This document shows positions 1 through 11,929 of a stretch of 64,000 nt of DNA, in pieces; within the stretch, counting starts at the first letter, position 1, and each line of letters opens with the position of its first letter. Source of the DNA: Nicotiana tabacum (taxonomy: Eukaryota > Streptophyta > Magnoliopsida > Solanales > Solanaceae); NCBI RefSeq assembly GCF_000715075.1, contig NC_134084.1, forward strand, positions 1,614,501 through 1,678,500. Direction: 5' to 3'. The notes under the pieces are model-generated. The model saw only the letters and a program-made list of their open reading frames with translations. It was not told where the DNA came from and did not search any database. The translations under genes and the position numbers were made by a program.

Positions 1-4
1 GTGG

Positions 5-313
5 ATGTGCGGGCATACAAGGATGGATAAGATTAGGAATGAAGATATTCGAGAGAAGGTGAGTGTGGCCCCCATGGAGGACAAGATGCGGGAAGTAAGA
101 CTCAGATGGTTCGGGCACATTCAGAGGAGGAGCACTGATGCACCGGTGAGGAGGTGTGAGCGACTGGCTGTAGTGGGCACGCGGAGAGGTAGAGGAAGAC
201 CTAAGAAATATTGGGGAGAGGTGATCAGACAGGACATGGCGCGACTTAGGATTACTGAGGACATGGCCCTTGATAGGGAATTTTGGAGGTCGAGCATTAA
301 GGTTGTAGGTTAG
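5..313 (+). pseudogene. LINE reverse transcriptase, C-terminal fragment
   Basis: An open frame of 102 codons with the typical Solanaceae LINE ending: [11 protein letters not shown], then VRRCERL, then [18 protein letters not shown], then a final [11 protein letters not shown]. These motifs lie after the polymerase core in RTE-type LINE proteins. The catalytic RT palm is not in the window, so this is only the tail of the polyprotein. The first ATG shown need not be a real start; the frame probably continues from beyond the left edge. It acted in target-primed reverse transcription when the element was active. Confidence 0.75.
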
Positions 314-690
314 GGGAGAGTGTGAATATTTCTACAGCACAATAGAGTGAGACTATCCAGTTAGGAGTTAGACTAGGAATGTCATTGGTCGTCTATTGAT
401 GCAGGGCTTTACCTTCTAGTTGTACTATACCAGCCATCTATTTCGTATTTCGTATTTCGTATTCTGTATTTCATATTTCATATCTCTTATATATTGTTGT
501 TATTTTTATTACGCATTTTTATGGTACTAATATATCATCTCCTATTGCTTTTTTGAGCCGAGGGTCTCCTGGAAACAGCCTCTCTACCCTTCGGGGTAGA
601 GGTAAGGTCTGCGTACATATTACCCTCCCCAGTCCCCACTTGTAAGATTATACTGGGTCGTTGTTGTTGTTGTTATTGTTGTTGTTGTAT
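5..690 (+). mobile_element. 3' end of an RTE-type LINE
   Basis: A reverse-transcriptase C-terminal coding tail is followed by about 370 bp of non-coding 3' sequence that ends in a run of TTG repeats (about 661-687). The segment at about 588-660, with the pieces gtagaggtaaggtctgcgta and tatactggg, is the 3' tail that Solanaceae RTE LINEs share with TS SINEs; that sharing is established knowledge. The element is 5'-truncated or runs off the window edge, so its true start is not visible. No clean target-site duplication was found. Confidence 0.8.
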
Positions 691-893
691 GTTAATAATA
701 AGTTTGAATTTCTAGAAATTAGCAGGTGCATGATGTTGGTACTATATATTCATGCGTTTTTTAGGATATTAATTATGTAATTTTTTTTTTGCACATTCCT
801 TATGTATTTGATTTGTTTTTTCAATGTAGCCAATTTCCTATAATATATTTATGAAATTAGTAAAGGTAATTCAAATCCAAAAGAAAAAATGTA

Positions 894-1188
894 CTCACTC
901 CCTTCACTTTTACTTGTTTACTATACTAAAAGTATATTTTATCACTTTTACTTGTCCACTCTACTTAATAAAGAAAATGACAATCTTTTTTTTTCATGCT
1001 TTACTCTTATCATTAATTACGCATTCTCCAAATTATTTCTCAAGACGTTTAGGAAATGGTATTTTTCAAAATTTTTGAAAAATACTATCGTTATTATGGA
1101 TAGAATTATAAAATATATACTTCATTTATTTTTTTTTTTTAAAGGGAGCAAAAACTCAAAAGTGAACAATCAAAGTGAAAGGAGGAAG
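894..1188. mobile_element. Stowaway-like MITE
   Basis: 295 bp between TA dinucleotides (892-893 and 1189-1190). The left end reads CTCACTCCCTTCACTTTTAC and the right end is its imperfect inverse, AAAGTGAAAGGAGGAAG. The interior is AT-rich and non-coding. TA duplication with CTCCCTCC-like termini is the Tc1/mariner Stowaway signature. Small open frames across this region are by-products of the AT-rich repeat. Confidence 0.7.
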
Positions 1189-1466
1189 TACTAATCAATG
1201 GAAACAATGAGGGAATTACTCCTAGTGCAATCCATGCTAATGGACTGAGGATAAGGATAAGTTTGGCCTTGAATTCAGTGTAAACAAAAGGAAAAAAAAA
1301 AGTAACTTTGACTTATTATAAATAACCTATTACATCAGAGTAAAAATTCTTACCTGTAGATGTATATAACTTTAACTAAATCCATTATAATTAAGTTTGT
1401 CACTCTCCATTTCATTCCTCTTACATTTTCTTGTTCTAGTATTTGTTCTTCTTTCTCTTCACAGCC

Positions 1467-3555
1467 ATGGTTTTTGATAGAGATAATGCTCGTTTTGCTG
1501 TTGGTGTTTTTGGTCAGTTTAATTTTCTTGCCCCCCAAAAAAAGTACACATAATTAACACACACACACACACACGAATTGTTTCTCACTATTTATTTTTT
1601 TGGGCAAAGTCCTGTTATACATGAATTTTTCTATGTTTTTTCAATTTTCAGGGAGTACTGTTGCACTCATCTTGTTTTTATCACCATTGTAAGTAAGCTT
1701 TTCCCATGTTAACTCCACTGTTTTCTTTGAGTTCTCAAGATAAAGAATACATATATCATGACAGTCACGGGCGGATTTAGGATTTTTAGAACATGAGTAC
1801 ACCACTAAAAAAGTGAGAAAAAAGTACGAGGTGGGAATCGATTTATGTTCCTTTGGATAAATAAAGCGGCATTCAAAGTGCATTATTCAATATTTTTAGA
1901 GCATGACGGCCAACAGATAATATTAGATCAATTTTACGAGATATATACATAAAATATCCCTTCCCCCGCCCCAAAAAAAAGCATGCATTGAACAGATTAT
2001 TATTGATTTTACATATATATACAGACAGTATAAAGAATTTAATTGATGATTACCACAAGATAACAAAAGTGATATAAGAGGTAAACTCAATTATGTGCTT
2101 TAATCTTTGAAGGGGAACCTTGACATAACTGGTAAAGTTATTGTCATGTAACCAGGAGGTCACGGGTTCAAGCCGTGGAAACAGCCTCTTGCAGAAATGT
2201 AGGGTAATTCTGCATACAATAGACCTTTGTGGTTTACCTTCTCCGGACCCGGCGTATAGCGAGAGCTTAGTGCACCCGGCTGCCTTTAGTATTTGACTTA
2301 ACCTCTTAGTGATAAACTTTTTAACCTTTTGATTAGGCCAACATTTATTCATACATGGAAGAAGAAATCAATGGAGAAGTTCTCACCATTTCCATACATT
2401 GCAACATTCCTAAACTGTGGCCTTTGGCTTTTGTATGGACTTCCATGGATTCAACCACATGGGGGCATTCTTATAATGACCATTAATGGCATTGGACTTG
2501 GCATTGAGATAGTGTACTTGACGCTATTCGTGCTGTACTCTGAAAGGAAGCAAAGGATGAAAGTTTTCTTCATTGTCCTAAGTGAAATCATGTTCATTGG
2601 TTTAATTGCCATTCTTGTCATAACTCTAGTCCATAGCCATGAAAAAAGGTCTACAATTGTTGGTAATATTTGCATGGTGGGAAATATTTTGATGTATGGT
2701 TCTCCTTTGGCCATCATGGTACGTAAATAATTTATCTTACGTCAGTAGAAAATATATAGAACTTTTGATGTTTTTTATTTTGGCATAATACATAAATAGG
2801 CCCTCAAATTTGGCCTCAGCGGTCAAGTATGCCCTCCAACTTTGGGTGTGCACTAGTAGGCACCTCAACTTGTCTACACTTTATCAGTTGAACACTCCAA
2901 CTTACAAAATGATCAAGGAAACACCTCCAAAATTTATGTGTCACGTCTGTTTCACGACAACATTTGTGTTTACATGTTCAACGTTATACAAATTGAGGTG
3001 CCTACTTGCGCACATCCAAAATTGAAGAGCGTACTTGCCAGTTGAGGCCAACTTTAAGGGCCTATTTATGTATTATGACTTTTATTTTATATAATATTAG
3101 TTTGAGATGAGTTTAAATGAAGCTATCATGACGAGTAGAAAAACATAAATTTTACTATTGTAGAAATTGGTGATCAAAACCAAAAGTGTGGAGTACATGC
3201 CGTTCTTCCTTTCCTTTTTCTCCTTTCTCTGCAGCGCTAGCTGGACTACTTATGCCCTCATTCGTCTCGACGTCTACATTCTTGTAAGTATTTCTTCAAC
3301 TAATTCTTTGAGGTTATCTATTGCTATTATATACTGTCAATGTATATAAGTTAAATGCATATCGAATTTTCAAAAAAGTCCAATTCTTCATTTCAGACGC
3401 CAAATCTGATTGGAACGGTGCTCGGCCTCGTCCAACTGCTGCTTTATGCTACTATGAGACAGATAGCAGAAAGAAAAGCCCAAGGAAAACTGGATTTGGT
3501 TGAGAAGACAGTCTCTGGAGTCACCAAAAACACAAGCAATGAAGCTAGTGTTTAA
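1467..3555 (+). CDS. SWEET: SWEET-family sugar transporter (MtN3/saliva, 7 TM)
   Basis: Five exons: 1467-1512, 1652-1688, 2337-2718, 3164-3283 and 3397-3555. All introns are GT-AG and the sum is 744 nt, giving 247 aa. SWEETs are membrane uniporters moving sucrose or hexoses down a gradient across plasma membrane or tonoplast. The protein starts [16 protein letters not shown]. It has the first MtN3 repeat (about 10-97), a linker helix and the second repeat (about 131-215). Hallmarks seen are [15 protein letters not shown] (Trp58), TINGIG (Asn78), [30 protein letters not shown] (Trp182) and TPNLIG (Asn198). The paired Trp and Asn residues match the substrate-pocket residues known in the family. 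The 37-nt exon 2 is typical of plant SWEET genes. [17 protein letters not shown] suggests clade II, a family that usually prefers hexoses; this subgroup call is inference. Intron 2 holds an Au SINE and intron 3 a MITE, and coding exons are clean. Promoter elements were not resolved. Confidence 0.93.
1767..1915. repeat. MITE-like fragment in SWEET intron 2
   Basis: The segment begins gggcggatttaggattttta, a terminus seen in several hAT-like MITEs elsewhere in the window (for example at 32691). No matching opposite end or duplication was found, so it is probably a decayed copy. It lies in a non-coding intron. Confidence 0.4.
2107..2290 (+). mobile_element. Au-type SINE in SWEET intron 2
   Basis: A tRNA-related head (ggggaaccttgacataactg, then ggtcacgggttcaagccgtg as the B box) is followed by the conserved Au body: gcagaaatgtagggtaa, caatagacctttgtgg, and tagcgagagcttagtgcacc, ending gctgccttt. 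Three more copies of the family lie in this window. The insertion is on the sense strand of the host gene, only about 50 bp upstream of exon 3. Flanking duplications are too worn to call. Confidence 0.85.
2784..3078. mobile_element. MITE with about 26-bp terminal inverted repeats in SWEET intron 3
   Basis: Left end cataatacataaataggccc and right end gggcctatttatgtattatg are near-perfect inverses. The flanks ttttattttg and cttttatttta are similar and suggest a 9-10 bp target duplication, which would fit a Mutator-like origin. The interior has no coding potential. It lies between exons 3 and 4 and does not touch splice sites. Confidence 0.7.
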
Positions 3556-4070
3556 CTTAGTGTTAATAAGGCCCATATTCTAGTTATTTTGGGCCATTAA
3601 CCCTACCTTATGGGCCCATTTTCCTTTCCTAGGACCACATCCCCCCCCCCCCCATGTTGGAACACAGACAATAAATAACAATAAGCAGCAACAACTTCCA
3701 TCTACTGTGATAGTAATTCTTTGTTTCTCTAATCTTATTATCAAAGTTTAAATATGGTTAGGCGCACGTCACAGGTTTGTAACTTGCTGATAAAAGTCTG
3801 GTATTTAAGTTGAGAATGGTGGGGGTACCCGTTATTCTCTGAATATTGAACCATATACTATTAAAACCATCGAAGATTTATATTTCTCCAAAAATTCATC
3901 AAGCTTAAATGATATTTGTGGATTATGCACACATGGCAGCTAAAAGTCAAGTAGTTTATTGGGAGTATAGAATATATATATATGTTTGGTTATACATGCG
4001 AGAAGTCTAGAAATGGAAATGGGATAGGGCAGGGCAGGGCAGCACGAAGTGCTAGTAAGGCAGTAGGGAC
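3556..4070. other. SWEET 3' flank, no gene
   Basis: The 3' untranslated region of SWEET probably occupies the first few hundred bases. A poly-C run lies near 3642-3653 and a short (agggc)n tract at about 4027-4042. No open frame with recognisable similarity, RNA gene or repeat with clear ends was seen. Confidence 0.5.
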
Positions 4071-4240
4071 GGAGCTAGAGTACCGAGAGCAGGTTCGGCC
4101 GAATACAGTAATTTTGGTTGAAACTTTGTATTTGTCTTAAAAAATTTATTGAATATATATAAATTACTAATGTAGAACCGAATAACTTACAAAAATTAGA
4201 AACCCTAACCCATAAGCTTGAAGTCCTGGCTCCGCCTCTG
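4071..4240. mobile_element. hAT-like MITE (family A)
   Basis: Starts cagtagggacggagctag and ends ctggctccgcctctg. Internally it has ggttcggccgaat and the inverse of aagcttatggg, a combination that recurs at 35627, 36695 and 51306. CAG...CTG termini suggest hAT. The 8-bp duplication is not intact. Confidence 0.55.
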
Positions 4241-5171
4241 TTAAAGGTAGGACAGGAAAACCAACATAAAAACGACTATTTGTAGCATATAATGCAAAAC
4301 ATATACTCATAAAATTGTATTTATAAGCACAAGACACAGGAACAAGATTCAAGGGCACAACACACACAAGTCATCAATGATATATGTTATTTTTCCATTC
4401 TCTAAAAACTGTTTTTTTCTATCCTTTTTTAAAATTAAAAAAAAAAAAAAAAAAATCTTAAAATCCTCTTGAGGGAGGTGTAAGTCAATGTCTGTCTTGC
4501 TTAAGCCAGTGTTGTAGTTGGTAGTCGCCAAAAGTAAATTAAACTTATTGTTATTATAAAATTTTAACTTTTTTTTTGTGACGATAGTATACGGGTCAGC
4601 TCACATTTCGATCGATAACAGGTATTGAATAATTTTGGCTATTAAAGCTTAGACAAATAAAACAAAATTAATATTGTAGCATGTTAACTACCTCATTTTC
4701 CAAGTTCAATTCCTCCCCATAAGCTATAGTTATGTTTTAGGTGATTTCATAGTATTGTTTACACATTTGTATATATAAGTTATACTCTAACAAATGCTTA
4801 TTTTTAAGATATTTATGTATAATTAAGTTACTTAGCTTAAAGCAATGAATATATTAATTATAGATGTTAAAATATGTTATTCATGGGATATGAAATTGAG
4901 TTCATATTGATATGAAACTAATACAAGACTCATTATTAGATTTGTAATATCTAAGATGCGCTTATTATACGGTTTTTGCGTGATATTTAGGATAAAAGTA
5001 TGGCTTGATATTTTGTTTAAAGTACTTCTCAAAATACATCTGCATACTTGTTTAAATTATGTTTAATGAAATATTTTAATAAGTTGACTTGCAAATATCA
5101 TAGTATTATGAGTTGGTTTTACTATAGTTTTATATTTATGATAAAAGTATTGTTTGATATGCAGCTTAAAA
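4241..5171. other. AT-rich intergenic stretch
   Basis: A poly-A tract lies around 4436-4455. A worn duplicated segment recurs on both sides of the SINE (forms of aagttgacttgcaaatat at about 5080 and 5425). No gene, RNA or well-bounded element was recognised. Confidence 0.45.
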
Positions 5172-5380
5172 TACTTGATCAAAATAAAGGGCAGCCCGGT
5201 GCACTAAGCTCCCGCGATGTGCGGGTTTTGGGGAAGGGCCGACCTCAAGGGTCTATCGTACGCATTCTTACCCTATATTTCTGCAAGAGGCTATTTCCAC
5301 GGCTCGAACTCGTGACCTCTTGGTCACATGACAACAACTTTACCAGTTACGCCAAACTCCTCTTTTACTTGATCAAAATA
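5172..5380 (-). mobile_element. Au-type SINE with intact target-site duplication
   Basis: Body 5187-5365 on the minus strand, flanked by an exact 15-bp duplication tacttgatcaaaata at 5172-5186 and 5366-5380. Reading the minus strand gives aaaagaggagtttggcgtaa, the B-box region gagttcgagccgtgg, then gcagaaatatagggtaa and gagcttagtgcaccggg. The perfect duplication shows this is a relatively recent insertion. Open frames crossing it are not genes. Confidence 0.95.
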
Positions 5381-5908
5381 CATCTATGTAATTGTCAAAC
5401 TATATTAAATGAAATGTTCTAACAAGTTGACCTGCAAATATGATAATATGAATTATTGAGATGTGATATAATCAAGTCTAGTGATTTGTCTGTTTAATAT
5501 CTAATTACTTAATATTCAGGTTTAGGTGAACACTTACGTCAATAATGGGATGAATTTCTCTTTTCTTCTTCTTATTTTTTTTTTTACTATCTATTTTTCA
5601 TAACCTGTCCAGACCAACTTGCGCACGCCTTGCTATCGGTACCTACTGTCAATCCAATGAATTGTCTATCCAAAATCTGTTGTCTCCTTGAATAAAAGAA
5701 GGAAATTTTAAAAATAGAATTTGGTTGGGAAGCAAAAGAAACAAGAAGAAAAAAAAACAACTAATTTCCTCAGAGGATTGATACAATTGGAAGCTTGTTA
5801 CAATTTTAGACAATATGTCAATCAAAATTTACACATATTATGGACAAGATCCTAGTATTACAAGAATGGTTTGACTAATTTTATGTATTTACAGCCTAAT
5901 TCTTATTA
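5381..5908. other. Intergenic, NLP 3' flank
   Basis: It includes the likely 3' UTR and polyadenylation region of the NLP gene, which is read from the other strand and ends at 5909. A poly-T tract lies near 5573-5585. No additional gene was recognised. Confidence 0.45.
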
Positions 5909-8900
5909 TCATTTACCTGAGCTCTCACATGAGCTCCCTAGGTTGGACATAATATCATGAACTAACAACCTGACAATACTGCTACCAGATGATAATGAGA
6001 TATCGACATATTCCTGCAAATCTGCATCACAAGAAATTGAAACTAACTCGAGATCATCATCTCGATACTTGATGTCGAACGTTCCCAGCTCTAACTTGAG
6101 CCTCTTTGCTACTTCTTCGTTCAACTTAACTATACCAGAATTTAAACAAAGCCGAAATCTTATGATATCTTCCCTATATGCTGCTTTTATTGTAACGAAT
6201 GTCACTTCAGGCCAGGCAGAATACTGTGGCAGCGTGTCAGCAGGAACATAAACAGGGTCCTTGGCAATTTTATCAGAAAATGGTGGGTTTTGCAAACCGT
6301 ATTCTGGGACACATTCATCAACCAGAGCGTCTCCAGCTGGACAAAGATTTCTCAGATCATGAGAGCTGCCTGCATCCTCGACAAGCATTCCCCCAAACGG
6401 CTCCTGAGCACGTTCTGGAATAAAAGGCCTAGGTATTAGGAATGCAGCGGCTAAGTTATTTTCTGTTGTGGTTTGATGAGCTGCTTCCAGAGAGCCTCCC
6501 ACTTTCATGCATGCCTCATGTGCTGGTGAATTAACCAGGTCGTTCTGAGGGGAGAATTCATTTCCAGCGGAAGGACTGCCTTGGCATGAACCCTGGGATG
6601 TAGGTGTCCCTGCGCTCTCTTCTCTTGATACACTCCCAGTTCTGGACTTATGTGAGCCTTCAGCACGCAGAGAACCATTCTGCGGAATGAATTCCTCCTT
6701 CCTGGTTACCCTTCCTCCTAGCATTTGATTTGAGGGTTCAGCTTCTTCATGACTTTCTGGTGTTCCATGGTTGGAGAACTCATTCTTCTCCTCATGAAAT
6801 ACTGAAGGTTTAGATAATGGTGAACTTGGTAGATTGGAACCACTAGCACAAGCAGGCCAAGAAATAGACCCAACAGCAGTAGGAAGGGAATTTGGTGCCA
6901 GTGAGGTAAGAGTAAATGCACCTTCAGTTCCTTGAACGGATTCAATTACACACTTTAGCTTTGAAAGTGAACGGTTGACCTTATTTATCTTGCGAGATGG
7001 CCATCTAGAGATTCCATGCTGCCTACAAATGCGTTTCATTGTGGTAGGGCAAACTGTAGTTGCAAGAACATTAATGAGAAAAAGCTATAAAAAAAAATAG
7101 AAAAGAAACGTGCATATATGAGCATTTTGGTCAACAAAAAGCATTTCAAATCGAGAACATACCACCAAGACTCTTAGCAGCATCCTTAAGACTTCCAGCA
7201 AAATACTGTTGCAAAACCTCTAAGCTTATTGTTTTCTCAGCTTTTCCACGTTTTCTCTCTGATTTCTTTCCCGTCGGTTTATTGTCAGAGGGGGATATGT
7301 GGTTAGGGGCTTCACCTGTGCCACTTTTGCTCCCTGCACCCTTTGCAACATCAGATTCCACTGAAAACTGCTGCTCTCCCAATGGATCAAGATGTGTCCG
7401 TCCATTTGGTAAACGAGTAGGCTGAGGAAGAGATTTCGGTGCTGGTACAGATTCAGGCTTCGCATCTATTTTCTCTTCCATGGAAGCCTTAATTATCTCA
7501 ACTGAGCTCCAGTCATGCTCAAGTTCCTCTCCAGAAGCAATGCTGAGACTCCTGAAGTGCTGCTTCATTGTCAATAAGAGCGAGTTAAGCAAAGCCTGCT
7601 GATCGCTGTAATCCCCCGAGTTCGGTGGTAGAAAAAATTCCAGAATATAATCATCATTGCCGGTGTGACTGCTCCGTAAGCAGATTGCAAAACAACTGGT
7701 CAACCCGAACAAGCGCGCATAATGTACCAAGGGATACTCAGTTTTGCAAAATTGTGTAATATCTTCACAAAAGCATGATTTCTGTGAAGCATATGCTCGT
7801 CCAGCAACTCCCTGTCCCTTTTGCAAGTGATGTTCTGCACAGGCCTCACGGAAACCCCACATGTGAGCATCAACCACATAAAATGCTACGTCCGTTGTGG
7901 ACATACAGATCTGTCCCATGCAGCTTCCATCAAAGCTACTACAGCTCTTTTTCAACCCACCGCCATCAGCCAGAACACTGCGATGCCTGCACGGAACCCA
8001 TGTCTGAGCCAGAGGCAATTGGTAAGTTTCACATACCGCAGTTAGTATCTCCAAGATTTCAACCAATGCATTCTGCCGGCCTTCATTGCAAATCTGGTTC
8101 ATATACCCCATCACATATACCTGTTCAGAAAAATGATGAAAAAACCACTTGAACAACGAGAATTGTTTACAGAACTGTTCCTTACCTGAGTGTTTGGGTG
8201 GTCCAATATCTCCGAACTTTTCAAATTCACAGTCTGCAGAAAGCACAAATTATTAACTAAAGAGACTTCATCTTGAAAGAAGAAAAAGTAGGAAAGGATG
8301 ATGGATGCATTTGGTTTAGATGAAAGACACATCTATCTACTCAAAACTTTTTAATGTCTTACATACGTAACCACACTATTTGGATCAACTTTTGCTGATA
8401 GGTATCATGCCATTGAATGGATGTTCAGATGCACCTTTTATGAGCCAAACATATCAAACATTTCCTATTGAATGCAAGGAAGAAGACTAAAAGTTTTATA
8501 GGCAAAGTATACATTGTGATAAGTGATAACCACTATAATGCATAGGCAAGCGAAAAATAATGGTGATCTTCAACAGGGAGGTTCTCCAATTTATCATTTC
8601 AAACTCAATAGAATCTGAAAATATCCCAAAGAATCACTGAGGTAACACTTTTAGAACCACTGTTGGATTTCCTCACCAGCTTTTCTCGTATTTGGATCCA
8701 ACAAGTGACAAACACCCCATCAAGTTTGGGCTAACAATCAGGACCTTAGCATAGGCACATAGAATTGACACACAAGTTTTATGAGACTTCATTCATGATC
8801 AAACCATGCAGTTGAAAAATATTGTTTACATCATCTTGGATCTGGTTATGTAAACTCGAGGAACATGGACTGCTGATCATTTAGTTTGATGGCCGTTGCC

Positions 8901-11266
8901 TCAACAAATATGAAGCTATCCGAGCCAAGATATTAACTCTTGAAATAGTACCACTTTTAGCTATTGAAGACTCAAAAGGCATTTAACCAAGTGCTACAAC
9001 AATGACACTGCAGGCATTTCATAACAAACATTGTTAGCCATTAACGCTGGACACAATGTCTAACTTGTAAAGTGGCTTATCTATCTTGCCCTTGAACTGA
9101 ATTAAGCACTTGTATAAAGACTGAAAAGCTATGTATGGCAGAGACTTAATGAAATTTTATAAGTTGTGAACACACATCAATGAACAAAACCTCAGCCTCC
9201 ACCGGAGCGATAGATGCAATAAATGGCTACATTTCAAAAACATTCTACTATAGTTGATGCAGAAACACAATATCCAATGACCAATATTACCAAAAGCTAA
9301 GACATCTAACCTGAGATATGAATTAGAAAAAGGTTAAAAGAACCAACCTCGAGTGCTTTGCATACTTTATCCACCTCAGCAGCATAGTTAATCTTCTGGG
9401 AGGTCATTATGAGCTCCAGTACACCAAGACAAGATTGTCCAGATGGTTCAAATACAGGCAGCGCTAAAGTTCCTCGAACATTGTAATGCAGAGCATGATC
9501 AAGACGAGGGAACTCTTTACTGGAGTAATATTGCACGTTTGGTGTCCATTCAGGCAACTTCAGGCGAAAGACACGGCCCGGAAGTCCAAGAACTCCACCA
9601 GTCTCTCCATCCGCAGCAAACATATACATAAGAGAAACTGTTCGATACTGATGAAGCCCATTACAATCTGGATCAAGAACAAAGGGCTGTCCTGAAGTTG
9701 TCAGTACATACCGACCTGCGTCCTTTACAGGTGCCCAAACCTGAGCTAAAACTCGCTCTCCCGTCGATTCCTTGAAGTATCGGAGTGCTTGTGTCATCCT
9801 CTCCTTGATTATACAAGACCCATTTGGATAATCTCTAGGTGCTAGCTCCAAAATTGGTGAAGGAAGTCGTCCTTTATCAGCGTTGACAGAGACAGTTTCA
9901 GTTGTAGCCTCGGGATCATCAGTATCTGCTCCAAAAATGAAAGGCAAATAGATGATTCTTTCATTGTGTGTGACCAGCCAATGATGCACATTCAACTTGT
10001 TTATTCTTTTAATGGGGACCAAGTAAAGATAACTTCATAAATCACAAAGTACAGCGACTCTTGGAGAATCTAATTATGGACAGACTACATCTAGTCATTA
10101 TAAAGTTTAAGATGGAAAAAAGTTTAACTTTTGTACATCAACATTCTATGTTGTTGGAAAAATAACTTACAGAAGAGTGACAGCATAGTTTTAATTGTTT
10201 TGCTATGTGAAGTAATCTTTTTCCTTTTTTGATAAGTACTATGTGCAGTAATTTTTTTGCTTATAATACTGAATTCATCAAAAAGAAAAAAACATGACTT
10301 GGTAGCTGGTTCAATGTTGCACTAAATCACAGTATCTTTGTACTGTTTTCTTTAATAAAGACAACAAATATTTCTACATATTCTTTTAATTAATATGTGT
10401 GCTGATTGTTTACACTAAACCAATAAATAAATGTATCTTTCTTTTTAATAAAATTGTTACCACTAAAGCACTGTTTCAATATCTGCAGAAAGTTTTGCAA
10501 ATTTTTTTAAAGTTTTTGCATTTGTTTGATACTGTTTTTCCGAGAAGAGTTACAAATTCTGCAAAAAAAAATAGCAAAAGACCGTTGTTGGAAAGCTTAA
10601 AACAAACTCCATAAAATTTGAATGTCCAAAAAGTCACCGATTTTAAAGCAAGACTAAAAAGTCAACTAACGTAACATAAAGTTCTTCAAATATTATCAGT
10701 GAATTTTAACCTATGATAGAAGTTTAGTTATCATTCTATCAGATTATTAATTAATGATTATGTACAAATTTACCTGTAATTATCTAATAAATGACATGAA
10801 TATACAAATATTTTTTACATTGTAAGTATATATAACTTAAACTCTATGCAAAAATAGCAAGTCAACAGTAACTTTCCTACAAAATTCTTCAAATATTATC
10901 AAGGAAAAACAGCTTAAACTCAAAGGCTTACATACAAGTAGCACCAAATCTAGGGTGACTGGAGAGACGGAGAGCACCGGAGAATGAATTTCCGGCAGGT
11001 TTTTCGTCAATATCATCGGAAAATGCCCAAAGAGGAGAACAAGGAAGAAATGGCGAGGCAGGATTAGACGAAACAGCTGCTGCCGCAGCGAAAATCTGAT
11101 CAAACGACCAGGAAGCGTCGATATCGAGATCGAGATCCATCATCATCGTCGTTGATTCTCTCGCCGCCGCCGTGTACGGTGATTGTTGCGGTGGAGGAGG
11201 AGGAGAAAACTCCTTTGACTTTGTTGGCAGATATTTTGAAGTAATTTTTTCTTCTGGTTCTGCCAT
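5909..11266 (-). CDS. NLP: NIN-like protein, NLP6/NLP7 class (nitrate-responsive transcription factor)
   Basis: Five exons in reading order: 11266-10936, 9925-9348, 8233-8186, 8093-7163, 7053-5909. They sum to 3033 nt and 1010 aa. NLPs bind nitrate-responsive elements and turn on assimilation genes; Arabidopsis NLP7 is retained in the nucleus on nitrate and has been described as a nitrate sensor. The GAF-like N-terminal half contains [46 protein letters not shown] and [18 protein letters not shown]. The RWP-RK domain lies at about 606-660, with RWPSRK at 646-651. The C-terminal PB1 domain is at about 913-996, with the basic Lys919 and the acidic [10 protein letters not shown] stretch. Ser208 in [11 protein letters not shown] aligns, from memory, with NLP7 Ser205, the CPK phosphosite; R-x-x-S is kept. 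The exon 1/2 join is the least certain: the acceptor was chosen because only that phase keeps the frame. Exon 4 could start at 8120, but 8093 gives the conserved join. No frameshift is seen. Confidence 0.94.
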
Positions 11267-11455
11267 TTTTGTTCAAATTTTCTCCAGATTTTTTGCTTCT
11301 TCTTCTTCTACTATTATATACTCTTATTTTTTTTCTAAGAGAAGAGAGGGAAAATATGTTAAAAGGCAATTGAAAGAGTGTGATTCTATTGAAAAATGAG
11401 AATCTAATAGTAGTTGGGCACTTGGGCTACTACTTGTTGGTAATTCAATGGATTA
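11267..11455. promoter_or_regulatory. NLP 5' leader and proximal upstream region
   Basis: The sequence immediately upstream of the NLP ATG on the minus strand. It contains purine-rich GAAGAAGAAG tracts typical of plant leaders, and tatata at about 11313. A TATA element and transcription start cannot be fixed by eye. Only about 190 bp separate the ATG from the nearest SINE duplication. Confidence 0.35.
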
Positions 11456-11680
11456 AAGAATAAAGAAATATTCTATGCAATCACTATTTTTTTTGGTTCC
11501 CGTCCCGATGTTCAGTACCCGCATTAAGGTCTGACTAAGTCCGGATTCACGCCGGAAAGTCTTACATTGAGAGTAACACGTTGGAAAGTCTCACACTGAG
11601 AGGTAAAACGTTCTCTATCAAGGGTGACTCCATACCAAAGACTCAAACTCGAGACTTCTGATTAAGAATAAAGTAATATT
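11456..11680 (-). mobile_element. tRNA-derived SINE upstream of NLP
   Basis: Flanks aagaataaagaaatatt (11456-11472) and aagaataaagtaatatt (11664-11680) match at 16 of 17 positions. On the minus strand the body has a B-box-like gagtttgagtc and ends gcgggtactgaacatc, then gggaaccaaaaaaaa. That 3' end closely resembles the SINE at 55560-55778, so both belong to one family. A 22-bp extra piece lies between the A tail and the left duplication. Confidence 0.8.
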
Positions 11681-11734
11681 TATTACTCCTTACTACAACT
11701 CTTGTTGGTCTATGCATCACTATCTCTCATTCAG

Positions 11735-11925
11735 TGGCGGAGTCAGAATTTTCGTTAAGGAATGTCAAAATATATAAAAATAAACATACCAAGAAATAAG
11801 GAGAGTCAATACATAGTATATATATATACATATAATTTATTTTTTTACCTACCTATACAGTGTATTTTTCCCGCGAAGGCCTTCCTATAAGGTGGCTTCG
11901 CCGCTGCTCCCATAGTAAATATTTG
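11735..11925. mobile_element. hAT-like MITE (family B)
   Basis: Starts cagtggcggagtcagaattt. It contains acagtgtatttttcccgcga, and the end region reads ggtggcttcgccgctgctcc. The acagtgtaattttccggcga core is shared with copies at 32691, 53597 and 55158. Its ends are partly worn. Confidence 0.55.
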
Positions 11926-11929
11926 TACG

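Noticed and set aside
2050..2352. Possible tRNA genes at B-box-like sequences (also 5190-5365, 24360-24440, 33440-33520, 52700-52800, 53980-54050, 55575-55650)
   Set aside because: The box motifs belong to tRNA-derived SINE heads. No full cloverleaf with an anticodon arm was found.
5048..5422. A 124-codon frame on the + strand
   Set aside because: Most of it is antisense read-through of an Au SINE with a perfect target duplication.
8094..8120. Alternative start of NLP exon 4 at 8120, which would add nine residues
   Set aside because: It is in frame and has an AG, but the acceptor at 8093 gives the conserved join [15 protein letters not shown] found across NLP proteins.
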